A stretch of DNA of 64,000 nucleotides, taken from NCBI RefSeq assembly GCF_051020975.1, contig NC_135041.1, positions 13,776,256 through 13,840,255 of the forward strand, in the 5' to 3' direction. A program made the position numbers and the translations under genes. The notes under the pieces were generated by a model, which was not told where the DNA came from, did not search any database, and saw only the letters and a list, made by a program, of their open reading frames with translations. Positions 1 to 11,312 of this stretch are shown here, piece after piece. Source of the stretch: Osmia lignaria lignaria (taxonomy: Eukaryota > Arthropoda > Insecta > Hymenoptera > Megachilidae). The stretch's first letter is position 1. The number at the start of each line of letters is the position of its first letter.

Positions 1-1024
1 TCCAATGGTTTATCGCTTATTCGACGTCTGTTCTGAACTGGTACGAATTGTCTGACGCGATATGCGAAAAGTGAAACGAATTAACATGTCATAATTTCGT
101 CCTCTATAGGTTTTCTACTTTCTATCTTCTTTATGTGAAAGTTTCGGATGTTTTTTTCTTTTGTCAACACTATGATAGAAAAGTATGTAATAATAAAGTG
201 TAAATAGGGCAAAGTGAAGCCTTTAATAATGGACAAGAAATTTGTTAAGCAAGATGAGACCAGTTGATCGAACATTTCTTTCTACTTTGCAAACCGTGCC
301 TATACATAGCTATACATATTGTTTACGGAAACTGCACTCGACCATGATTCGCAACTTCCGTCTTGCGAATAGTAACTACGTATAATAGAAATCAGGTTTT
401 TTGAAATAACGCGTGGTAACGATCGGGTTAATCGGTGCCTTAGAAAACAAGATGGCAAGAATAAAAAGAAAGAAAGAAGGAATTCAACGGAACGGAAAAG
501 CCAGTCGATTGATTGTACACTGGCGACGATTCGATTGGTCGCTCGTGACAACCATAATTTCACTGCTGATCGTGCTTAACGACCACACCTCACTGCTTGT
601 GAACGGCACTTTAAATGGTCACTCGTTTACAAGCCAACACGTAGCTTCATCCAACTCGTTTTTCATTCAGAACAACCATATATATATATATAACCGTATC
701 AACAACCGATCCAGTTTAACACATTTTTCATCATTTTCTGTTAAACTATAAATTATAAACTATGAAGAATTTAATATAAGAAATGAATACTTTTTAAGAA
801 ATAAAAATTCTGCCGTTTGCACCGTTCTTCACTTTCTCATAACGGTTCATGTCTGCAAACAAATTTGCAACGCTGCTCCTCTTGGTAGTAATTAGTCAAT
901 TAATACAATTAGATGGAGTAGACTGTTTCTGTTATGTCCCGTGTACAGTCTGTTTAAAATGATCGCATACATAAAAAGTTTGCTATATGGAATTAAAATA
1001 CTTGTGAAAAGAAATAAAGAATAC
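1..1024. other. non-coding stretch at left edge
   Basis: No convincing coding exon was found on either strand. A 112-codon open frame on the plus strand (413-751) has no splice context and no family resemblance. The stretch is probably intron or 3' region of the minus-strand low-complexity gene, whose last visible exon ends at 1025 in phase 1 and therefore needs a further exon to the left, outside or undetected in this window. Confidence 0.5.
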
Positions 1025-3070
1025 CTTCTAGCTTTGTTTGCATTTGATCTTGGAAAAACTCTGCAAGTTCTCGCCTCGCGTTCTTTATCAACTAGATAAA
1101 AATGATAATAGAAAATGGTCCCTTACCTTTCTCTTCCTTTCCTGAACGAAATCCACCCTACGAATCCACACTTCCTCGGTGGAATCGTAATCCAGAGTAC
1201 TGGAGCTACTAGCCTGACTCTTCATTTCAATCAAACTGCTATCAAAGAATCTTTTATCGAGATGCGGACTAGGAAGAGGGCTGGTTCTCGAGAAGGTCAT
1301 GCTGGTCGAGTAACTCGGTGGATCCGTGGCAGGAAAAGTCATGCCAGGACCAGTGGTGTGCCTCCTCCTTAACGGAGGCTTCGTCGTTGATGTTGGCGAG
1401 GTAACCGTGCACGTGGTGAATCTAGAAGTGGTCGTCGTACTGGTTGTCGGAGTCGTTAAAGTCGTCGTTGCGGTCGTCGTCGTAGTCGTCGTCGCGGTCG
1501 TGGTCGTCATCGTTGTCGTCGTCGTCATCGTCGGTGTCGGTGTCGGCGTCGTCGTCGTTGTTGTCGTCGTTATCATCGATGTTGTCGTCGTCGTCACCGC
1601 AGATGTCGCGGTTGGTTTTGACTCGGAACTAATCAAACTGGGTAGATTTGATTTTTGATCGATCTTCTCCGAACTCGACTTTTCGGAAACTGATGGACTA
1701 GATGCTTTCGAGGAGAGACTGTCGTTTTTCTCTTCCGACTCCTCCGTCTTTGAAGTATCCTTTTTAGTTTCGTTTGCATTTGCCAAACTTTCCACATTTT
1801 TCCCTGGAACAAACAGAGCAATGGAATGATCAGATGAGAACGTCCGCTTTCTTTCTTACAAAGAGACCATTATTCGGTGCGGGTACACTTTTAACGCTAG
1901 ATTCTCAAGGTTTGCAGTTATAAAGGATTCTCTGTTATGTACTCGTCGCGTCAGATCGATTTTCTACGATTATGTACCAGATTGCAAAAGTACTCGTATC
2001 CTCTCGATTAATCATTCTGCCCTCCTTAGCTCAATTTCGATACGTCCAAGAGAAATTCCTCCATGGCCACGTCGGGCTTTACTCAAAAGATAAAATATAT
2101 TAGATATAGATATATCTAATATAAAAATGAAATGTTTTGAAAAGATGAAAGAATCTTATTTCCCATTTTGGTAATAATCTATAAATATTAAGAGTATCGT
2201 TGGGTTAACGGAGTGGCTTTTCGCGCTGTTTGTAGAAACGTTGCCAAACGGAACTAAACGAAGCTAAACCACTGGCCACACGCTAATCTTAGCTCTCATT
2301 GAACGAGAACGAGCTCCTCTTAATAGCTCTTTGCGCGTTTTAATGCTCGATTCGTGTGTTTCGTAATAGGCATACTGCTTTTCTCATAATCTATCGCGGA
2401 TGTAGATACGTCGTACTATAATATAACACATATTTTCAATCCCTACGCTGAGTTGTTCACATTTTAATTGCGAACCTATTAAGCTATACGATACGGTATG
2501 CTTTTCTTACCCTCCTCGGTTTCGTATTCATCCTCTTCTCTACACTCGGACAGTCTCCTGCCCCAAGGATAAGGACTATGCGTCTGATTTCTGGATGGTA
2601 ACCTGTTTACGTGCGAAAGAAAATAATGATGAAAGAAACTATCAACACCATCTGAATCCTCGCCAGAGGATTGCAGCATATCCTTCAGTGCAGCCAACGA
2701 GGTGATAGTATTGTAATTAATAGCAGAAATCAAGTCATCTTCGATGTCACTGTCATCGGTGGTGTCGTCATTTTTAGTCGTTTGATCCTCCTTTTTCTTT
2801 TCCTTTTCCTTTTCCTTTTCCTTATTCATCTCCGCCGTTTCTTCCTGTTCGGTTGTAACCGTTTTAATTTGCTCCGTCTTCGAAGCCTCTGTCTTATCTT
2901 CTGAACTTGTTTCAGATTCGTCGTCCGATGCGCTGGTTGACGTTGTACTACTCGAAGATTCTTCGTCCTTTTTACCGTCGGTTTTTTCCTCTTTCAGTTC
3001 GTCCTCGTCAGAACCTTTGCAGCACTCTTCCTCCTCCTCCTCTTCCTCTTCCTCATCATCATCATCATCA

Positions 3071-3106
<36 letters not shown>

Positions 3107-3351
3107 TCATCATCCTTCTCCTCCTCTTCGTCATCTTGAGACACCGTCTTTGGTAATTTATTCGTAGCCTCGTCATTTTGACCAATGTTCTCTAGATTTT
3201 TCAAATTCTTTAAAATCTCCTGTTTCCCTAAGTTTTTCTTTATCTTTACATCGGTGTCTTCTTGACCCGTCATCTTGTTCTGATGTTGATTATTGGCGGT
3301 CACATCACAGTCGTCCGACTCGTTCTGTTTGTCACCACCGGAACTCTCCAT
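1025..3351 (-). CDS. unrecognised low-complexity acidic/threonine-rich protein (partial)
   Basis: Three minus-strand exons join in frame: 3351-2511, 1803-1127 and 1091-1025, giving about 528 codons before the model stops in phase 1. Exon 1 encodes a Ser/Glu/Lys-rich start, a run of about 20 Asp (residues ~80-99) followed by about 10 Glu, and an EKEKEKEK stretch near residue 180. Exon 2 opens Ser/Lys-rich, then has about 70 residues that are nearly all Thr (~351-421). It then turns into an ordinary-looking segment with RRRHTTGPGM, DKRFFDSSLIEMKSQ and VWIRRVDFVQERKRK. Exon 3 continues with NARRELAEFFQDQMQTKLE. The junctions are G|GTAAG to AG and AAG|GTAAGG to AG. The conserved-looking C-terminal part suggests a real protein with a disordered N-terminus, but I do not recognise the family. 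The ATG at 3351 lies eight bases after a possible acceptor, so coding sequence further upstream is possible. The 3' part is missing. Confidence 0.6.
1385..1600. repeat. GTC/GTT-rich trinucleotide tract coding poly-Thr
   Basis: An imperfect trinucleotide repeat which on the minus strand gives ACN codons, encoding the Thr-rich tract. The plus strand shows a spurious valine-rich open frame for the same reason. Confidence 0.85.
3050..3118. repeat. TCA/TCG trinucleotide tract coding poly-Asp
   Basis: A run of TCA then TCG then TCA triplets, flanked by TCC/TCT-rich sequence, which on the minus strand encodes the poly-Asp and poly-Glu tracts of the low-complexity protein. Mixed synonymous codons (GAT and GAC) suggest selection for the amino acid run as well as repeat expansion. 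Confidence 0.85.
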
Positions 3352-5790
3352 CGAGGAATCTAAAAGAGAGAATCAGGCTTGTTTAAGATGTTAAGACCGA
3401 TCGATCGATTATCGGATATAATATATTAAACAGATTGCACGTATCTACATCTACGCTTGATAAGTTTATTGCTTTCTTTACTATCTGCATCGATCAGATA
3501 AATGATTTATAAATATATATGTATGTCACTCGTCAAGTATAAATTTGGAATTTTACCTACATATTTCACTTGAAAATCGCTCAGAATCTAACGTCTGAAC
3601 TTTGACAATTCAATAAATTTAATCTACTGATGTTACGATACGATGATGTTATTTAAAAAAAAAAGAAGAAGAAGAAGGAAAAGAAAAGAGTTCCTGAAAA
3701 GAAGTCTCATTTTTGTACGTGAAAGACTTTCTTCGAAACAGTTAATGATAGGTATACACTGTCTACTTGGCTATTCATGACAGCTCATTCAAGATTTTCA
3801 TACCGCTGTCTAAAAATCGTTCAGAATTTCTTTAGTGATTTTCACAAAGGGGAAACTTGAAATAAGTTGATTGATCGTTAGATTAACACCAATAATATAA
3901 TATAATATAGGAATTGTTAGTTTCAAAGAAAAAGAAGAAAAAAAGAAACTGGTCGATAAGCTGGAAAATTCGTTAGCTAACAATCTTTCTAATCTTTTTT
4001 TCGAATCTTAATTAATCCACCATTGAATTTACAATTTAAAATTTGCAATAACCGTGAAAAATAAATGAAAAATCTGAGATTTAAAAAAAATTTGATCAAA
4101 GATAAGTGTGTATATAAGTAGATACGGGTACATATGTATCTATTAATGTTCCTTCTACTTTTTTAACGAGCAAACATCTCTTTGTTGCATCGGTGAACAC
4201 GTCACTGGCGCATTGCGGTAACTACGCCCTCTATTTCGTAGCCGTGGAAACGTTTTTCTCTATAGCAACTTTTAATATACATACATATGTAGATGTAAGT
4301 ACTTACATCACACTACCATATGATCAATCTTCTTCTAACAAACCGAAAGAAGAAATATAATAAATTGTTGTGACGACAGGAACGAAATACGATCGTGATT
4401 CTGTATTTCTTTTCTTATCGTTTCCTTTTACACCTGCTACATCGATTATACTCAAGAAAAATACTTTAAACTATCAAACTATAATATAATATTATATCGT
4501 ATTAAATTATTATTCTTTCGTGATTAACAATCGTGAATTAAAAGAAGAAAAGAAAAAAGATATTTTTACAGATAACGCGATTTATTGGCTTAATCTATTG
4601 TGTAGAATAATTTCGCAATGTAGGTTTAATGGAAAATCGCAGTAGTCGGAGGTTCCAGAAATGTTGTAATAGTAAAAAATCCATTTGATTTCATAAAGAT
4701 ATGAAATGAACCCCTTTTGAAACACCCTGGAAAATATCAGCTGTTTAAGGGTCAGTCGTTTACAGACTTTTACGGATAATGTAGCAACAGGTAGTGTACT
4801 GCTCAATAACAAAGTTGCTTACTCAACGAGGAGGCAAGCTTCCCTTCTACCATGGAATACTCGAACACGAATTATATCATATTCATATTTTTAGATTTTA
4901 CTATATCGTTACTATTATACATATATTAGTTGAATGAAAGAAAGAGAAATATGGAGAAAAAAGTATCGAACATTCTGAACGAATAAACATGATTTATATC
5001 TACCTGCGTATATGTATATAGCATTAAGGATATTTATGGCTTCAACATGATAAATAGCTTAAATAGACAGTGTACACAGAAATAATTTTATCATACGATT
5101 GTAATGATAGAAACAATAGATAATGTTCGCCAAGTAAATGTAAGCCTGATAACTTTTCCACGTTATTTGTATTAGTATCGATATCGATATCGATATCGGT
5201 ATCGGTATCGGTATCGGTATCAATATAAGTATGAATGCAACAAGAGCATAATTCATAAATGGTGAGCAAAGTAAACGCCATTAATCGATACAAGTAAACG
5301 ATAGAAAAATATGAAAGCTGTTAACGGAATATGATTGGTATTAACTGAACGTTCAGATAACACTTGGAATAGGTTAAAAACCGATGACACATTAGAAGAG
5401 AAAAAGAATCTAAGATAATTCTCCAAGGATAATGTTAATAGTAGCTCCAGTGACAAATCGAAAAATGAATCAAGACACCTTAGAATTAATATCTCCTCTG
5501 CTCCTTTACTACTCAACTGGTTCACTCCTCGCGGTAAAGCCAATCTCGGCGTTAGATTAATCGGAAGTGGAAGCGCGAACAGGTTCGTTTAATAAAATCT
5601 TGAGAAAAGTAAATGCGATGGTGCGAACAAATATCGCGGCAACATATGCGGATCTTTGGCAACAAGCCAGACTCGTTTCGCGAATACTTGTTTACCGCGT
5701 GCTAGAGAATGACGTAAAGCTCTATTGGGCTCGTGGACCGATCCGAAACACGTGACAACGTAAATACATACGCTATACAGAAATAATCAT
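3352..5790. other. non-coding stretch
   Basis: AT-rich sequence with no credible exon. A CTTTTAG acceptor-like signal lies just upstream of the ATG at 3351 on the minus strand, so this may be a first intron of the low-complexity gene. It contains a GATATC/GGTATC hexamer repeat near 5.2 kb, and an AGAGGGCG-type motif on the minus strand near 4221-4240. Confidence 0.5.
5176..5222. repeat. hexanucleotide tandem repeat
   Basis: About seven tandem units that change from ATCGAT-like to ATCGGT-like (GATATC then GGTATC) along the tract. This is a simple microsatellite. Short open frames over it encode alternating Asp/Thr or Ile/Pro and are not genes. Confidence 0.85.
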
Positions 5791-5796
5791 TTTATT

Positions 5797-5876
5797 TAAC
5801 ACGTTCGCGACGGAGTGTACCACCGATGGTAAATTCTTGTCTGTCCCATGGGACGAGATGATCCACCGGTGGTACA
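5797..5876. repeat. inverted-repeat DNA flanking MITE copy A
   Basis: Just left of copy A, TGTACCACCGATGG (about 5817-5830) is mirrored by CCACCGGTGGTACA (about 5863-5876), with the palindrome GTCCCATGGGAC between them. A related CCATGGCTGGGAC occurs on the far side near 6138. The outer sequence starts TTTAACACGTTCGCGACGG, which resembles insect transposon ends. This may be an older element into which copy A inserted. The family was not identified. Confidence 0.45.
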
Positions 5877-5879
5877 TAA

Positions 5880-6046
5880 TACCGCTGTTCACCAGAGTCC
5901 ATAACTGCGACGCGCAGGTTGGAAGATGGTGGGGGAACGCAGCGAGCTCTCCGCCAATCGCGTTTGGGAGTATCGCCAATCAGGGCGAAGATGCGCACTG
6001 GAGATGCGCGAAGAACGAAAACTGGTCTTTTCGTAGTTATGGACCA
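5880..6046 (+). mobile_element. MITE-like element, copy A (right end damaged)
   Basis: This is the first of five copies of a short inverted-repeat element. The left terminus reads ATACCGCTGTTCACCA, then GAGTCCATAACTGCG. The interior has GATGGTGGGGGAACGCAG, two CCAAT boxes (GCCAATCGCG and GCCAATCAGG) and CGAAAACTGGTCTTTTCG near the right end. The right inverted repeat is recognisable only as GTTATGGAC and then diverges, so the outer right arm is lost. It lacks the CTTTCCACTTC segment seen in copies B-D. There is no transposase; short open frames across the copy are incidental. Confidence 0.85.
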
Positions 6047-6299
6047 CCACAATTGTTTCATCGGGCGGGCTATAGCTATAGTCATAGCATTTAAATAACT
6101 GATTATTGTAATTAACAGATTTTTGTAAATCCCGCCCCATGGCTGGGACACTAGATTCGGGCCCCGTAGCGAACTTGTTAAAGACCCAAGTGAAAATGAT
6201 TAACAAACTAGAAACGAACGCTCGATCGATTCGTTCGATCAAACATCTATAAAATAAACGGTCAAAGCACGCGTTCAACATCGAATCGGGCCAAGTTAG

Positions 6300-6355
6300 A
6301 TTTCAACACAAGGTGTGTACGCCTACACTTACGTACATACACCTTGTGATGAAAT
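6300..6355. repeat. compact 24-bp inverted repeat (hairpin)
   Basis: Left arm ATTTCAACACAAGGTGTG continues to TACG. Right arm CGTACATACACCTTGTG continues to ATGAAAT. The arms pair over about 24 bp with very few mismatches around a loop of about 10 bases. The shape is that of a small hairpin RNA or a decayed palindromic element; nothing in the sequence decides between them. Confidence 0.6.
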
Positions 6356-9300
6356 CCTAGCGATCGTAACATGCTGATAACACTTTATTGAGCGCGTATA
6401 CGCGTTTACACGACGCGACGGACAAATTCATTGATGACCTTTATGTAACAGCATTAACCAAGTGATTGAAAGTTCGCTTAACTTTCGAATCGTGATAACA
6501 AGATTGAAATCAAATCTTCTAAGTACATTATGTTTTGTCTGGGCTGGTCAATGTCAGCTTACGTATATCGGTTATCATGATAACGTCGCGAGGAAATACA
6601 CCGTCAACTTTTATCGGTTCTTGAAGAAAAATATCGACTTTGTGCAAGTAGCAAGAACAATAAGAGCAACATTGAAAAAGCTAGTAGCTAGCTAGGTTAT
6701 AACAATAAGCAAACGAAGGCGAAGGCGAAGGCGAACACGCGGAAAAAGTAAAAGATTCCTGTTTCAACTGTTTCTTGAAAACATTCAACAGTAGTTACAT
6801 TCCGGTTTTACTATCATTATTGAAAGCGCGTTTACATTTTCTACTTACGAGAGTCAGCTAATTTGCAAACATTGCAAATATAAATGAGATATTCTTATAG
6901 AAATACTTTGGATCACTTTAAAATCCGACCAATTCTAATCATTTATCCTGGAAAATATAATTAACCCTAAATGTGTAGCTTGAAACGAGTTAATAAAGAA
7001 TAAAGTTGTACACAGTAGCTACGGTGGATAGATTAAGTACGCTCTGAAAAAAAAAAGCAATTGAAAAGTTGGACAATTAGAAGGAAAATGTGTGTTGAAC
7101 ATTCACGAAAACTAGGGCAGAAACGGTGAGGTCAGTATCTGTGATAATAATACAGAAAGATAGAAGGAAAATAGTCACCGACATTACGACGCTCTACTAC
7201 ACTTTACACTCTTCCCATTGATCATTATTCTATTAAAAATAAAATGAAAATAAACACAATGATCTGTCAACGAAACTTGATAAATTTATGATTGATTTTG
7301 AAAAGCTATTCACTTTAGTATTGAAATAAAAATCTCTATTATATGTAAAATTAAAAAATCAATGTAACTTGTTTAGGGAAATGAATTGAAATGGACAAGA
7401 ACCATCTTCTTTCACCCTTCACAAACTATCGCTAAAATTCTCCGACTTTCCTCAATTTTTCTCGATTTTATTGCTTGACTACATCCACGTTATACGATCA
7501 ATAACGTAATCGATTCTCTTCTCCCCTAATACCTGTTAACCATCCAATCTCCTTCGTTTGATAGCAGGGTGCAGACACGCGACGTACACTCATCGACAAA
7601 AATAATTTAAGCAATATCTTTATACATATGTTTGACGATGAGATGTACTACTTACAAGGTGACCACACGTCGTAGAGGAAAGCGGGGACAAAAATAACAA
7701 TTTCGCTTTCACAAATTAACTACGAATCAAACCATTACCTCAATTACTTTCTTCTTCTTCTTCTTCTTTCCTACAGTAAGCTATCAGACAATTTTTTTAA
7801 TTATTACAAGTTAAAGAAACAGCGCAGTGACAAACACTTTTCTATCCACACTATCCTTGATCGTTGCGCAAGTATTTCTGAAAGTGAAATCGATAAAGGT
7901 CGATGTACCCAAAGAGTTATACTTTTCCAGAATAATTGGAAGATTAGCTTTCCGTGAAAAACATAAATTATCTAACAGCTTTGAAGCGAAATAACGATCG
8001 ATAGATAATTCTAACTTTACTTGTCACTACAAGCTGTTCAAGCACTACTTAATTGTTCTCCAAGAAACAAGAAAACGAATGATTTCGATAGAAGGTAGCG
8101 TTAAGTAAAAAATTCATTGTTCGTTGAATAATTTTCCTACAGGCGTAACGATTATTTATTGTGCGTCAATGAAGCAATCGGTAGGAATATATGTAGATAA
8201 TACTTGTATACCTAAGGAACGTCTGACAACTGAGCACACAGGTTTTATAGAAGACGCGTTGCATGAACGCTGGTCAACACTAAAAGCAAACAGCTGATTC
8301 TCAAGGCTTACGCCCACGCTTTATATGTATTACGTTTATGCGATAGTAACGAATTGCGTTTCAACTAACCTACGACCTACCTTCACGAGATACGATAAGA
8401 ATACCTTAACCCTTTGACACGACTATGTAATATAATACATACCCACATAAGTAGGTTTTATCCTTTTCTTATCAAAAATTAGATTATTCATAGACACTTA
8501 TTGTAATACAAAATATGAATAGAAAAGTCCACTCTTTAATTGGCAAGCGACATCGGTTGTCTAACGTTATTTTCGACGGAATTTTTTGGCATGATTTGAA
8601 AGCAATTTGCCAGCAATTAAAGCGTTACTTCCTTCGATAAAAATCAGACACCGGACTACAAGTTAAATTAACTATATCCATATTTCTATCATCAAGTAAG
8701 TGTCTCATTCATTCTGGCCTTACTCGATATAATTAATCACCACTAGTCAACGGAATAATTCTATCGTAACTGATGATTTTTCAAACCGATTTCCTCGTCA
8801 ATTCTACTTACTTCTGGGGAAAGTTTTACTAAAAAATTTCGAAAATTCGCAAAGTTATATAATAATTAAAATTGCAAAGGCACGCACCTATGATCGGTAA
8901 TAATTTTCTATAAAATTTAAATCTTTTATTCCAATGCGATGAATACCTACTATGTAATAAAGAAGAGAAAGTTTCCAGAGTATAGAATGTAGAGCGTAGA
9001 GGTTGGAAAAGTACCGAAAGCATATGACGCCAATATTCCACCCTGTAAACCTACAGAATACTTTGATTCGTTGCACACTTTGACATTTCTTTAATTACAT
9101 ACTGTAATTAAAAAATAAAGAAGGTAAAAATGCTGGTAAAATGACAATTCGAACCGTACAACATTTGAAATTGAGTTAATAAATCAGCAAGTTTAACGTT
9201 CAACGATTAACGATTGTTAACGATTCCTATTAGAATCGGACTAGTGGATAACATTCCATGTGTTAATAACAGATAAGTATGTCGGAAGAATTTCGACACG

Positions 9301-10470
9301 TTTTTTCCTCGGTAAGACTAGTTATCGAGGATAATCGATAGTAAAATAAACCGTTTAAAAGACGCAAATCACACAACCGACCGGATCGTTATAGAATTGC
9401 ATATATGGTCAGCTAGAATCTGGAATGTAAAAGCGAGAATAATAATTGCGGACCGCGTGACAATCGCTGAAAACACGTGGTCAACATCAATTACGCATAG
9501 TTGACCAGCAGTTTAGTAACCGAGAAGAAATTCCATTAGCTAGCTGCTCTTGAATTTTTTATCATCAATCTTCAATCTTTAATGCAGAGAAGATCGCGTT
9601 GCAGCTGTTTCGCAACGAGAACAACCAGATGCAGAAAAAAGATAATTCAACAACCGTGTCTTGTTGAACAAATTATTTACACTTTGATCACAAAATGAAA
9701 CGTGTCATAGAGTTAACAACAAGCGGCACGAGGAAAATCTAGTATGATGTATTCAAACTCAATTGCCATCGTCTCTCTAACACTTGCCACACACAAATAA
9801 CACACCTTTCGATCAAATTGACCCTGATTAAAAAATTTCATCGTCGGATTAAAATTGAAAATCTAAAGGCTGCTTTATGATAATAACAGCCGGCTTTTAT
9901 TAATCAGAATATTGAATATTTCTTGCCTCTACAACTTGAAAATGTAGTTGACAAATTTATTGCCAGATGATATCGAATGTAGGAGATGTGGAATGTCGAA
10001 TCAACAATATTTAGATTTAGAATTTAGAGCAACGAAATATTGAAAGCGCAACTAACAAGAGGCCACCGCTTATTCGAAATCTTTTGTTTATATCCACGTG
10101 CGATGATCTCATCGTTGGCATGTTCGTGCTACCCGAACGCTGGAAAACATACAATAATTGTACGAACCGAAGGCTAAAAAGATACTTGCGAAATCGGAGC
10201 AAAGACAAAAATAACCTTGAAACTTTACATCGCTTTTCCATCGCGACACCACGATTACCATTAAAGCAATTACAATATCATCAATTTCTCCACCGGAAAA
10301 AAAGAATTCCTATTTTAGAAATATTCAGCTACTTCCCTGGCAAACGTTAAAGTACTAGAACTCAAACACGCCGTCTATGAATCATCAGGTTGTTAGATAT
10401 TTTGATATGTTATAATTTTATAATGGCACAAACATCCACAGCCTGGTGTTCCAATTGATGATCGAAACGA

Positions 10471-10517
10471 CGCAACGTGACGTGATTTGACGTGACGTGA
10501 CGTGACGTGACGCAACG
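10471..10517. repeat. TGACG pentanucleotide array
   Basis: Six to seven copies of (G)TGACG, each containing the CRE half-site TGACG, are bounded on both sides by CGCAACG. Only one irregular unit (TGATT) interrupts it. It is a microsatellite by form, but the unit is a binding half-site for CREB/ATF-type factors. Confidence 0.8.
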
Positions 10518-11272
10518 AGGATTCACATCTGATAAAACGTGCCAAAATCCCCTCGGTATCCGTTCTTTTTCCGCCTTCGTCACGCTGCTTACGCGTCAGC
10601 TTCGTTTTCGCAAGGGTTTCAATTTCCTCGTGCGACCTTTCCGCGTCCATTCACGGTTACCCTAAATTACGCTACCGAAAGAAAACGCGTTGCCAAACTG
10701 TTTTCAAATTCGTAGAATGCGTCGTGATCGAGAAAGTGTGCAGAAAAAACAAGAAGGAAATAAGTTTTGACTAGACGAGAAGAATGAGGATGATGGCGAG
10801 CCATCTTGGCAACCAGATCGGTAAATCCCTGTCGCCGCGTCCGAGTGTCTGCATTGAGCATTGAGCACGGAACAAGGAGAACAGAGCGTTTAGCACTGAC
10901 ATAAGATGCTATTCACGCCCAACACTACCTCATCGATGATCTTTCTTACTCATCGTAAAAACGAAACAAGTATATTTTCGGCCGTGAAAATTGAAAACGC
11001 CAAAAATACATGTTTCAAATTATGGACCATCGGCTGACCTTTTTTTCTCTTTCTTTTTTTTTTCTTTCCAAAATATTAACTCCAAATTATTAAAATTCAG
11101 CTGTTCAAATATGTATGCCACTTCAGCTGTTCACAAGCCAAAGTGATTAACTCCATTTCTGGAATTTTTCCAAATTTTACTGGTAAAACTATATTTGAAG
11201 AAAATACAGAAAAATGAAATCTTCAATGCACGCGATTGTGCAGTAAACTGAGAGAATATCGATACTTTAGCA

Positions 11273-11312
11273 AGTAAGTAAGTAAGTAAGTAGGTAGGTA
11301 GGTAGATAGGTA
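11273..11312. repeat. AAGT/AGGT tetranucleotide repeat
   Basis: About nine tetramers run from AAGT through AGGT to AGAT. A simple microsatellite in non-coding DNA. Confidence 0.85.

Noticed and set aside
413..751. 112-codon plus-strand open frame
   Set aside because: No family resemblance, no splice context, ends in AT-repeat; likely chance.
1326..1658. Valine-rich plus-strand open frame
   Set aside because: Complement of the Thr-coding trinucleotide repeat in the minus-strand gene.
2907..3167. His/Arg-rich plus-strand open frame
   Set aside because: Shadow of the poly-Asp/Glu coding tract on the other strand.
5792..6281. Several overlapping open frames around 6 kb, and similar ones at 14.4, 22.5, 41.2 and 49.2 kb
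   Set aside because: They recur because the MITE copies share sequence; frames differ between copies and none resembles a transposase.
8829..9076. Short minus-strand open frames
   Set aside because: No splice phase partner, no recognisable motif.
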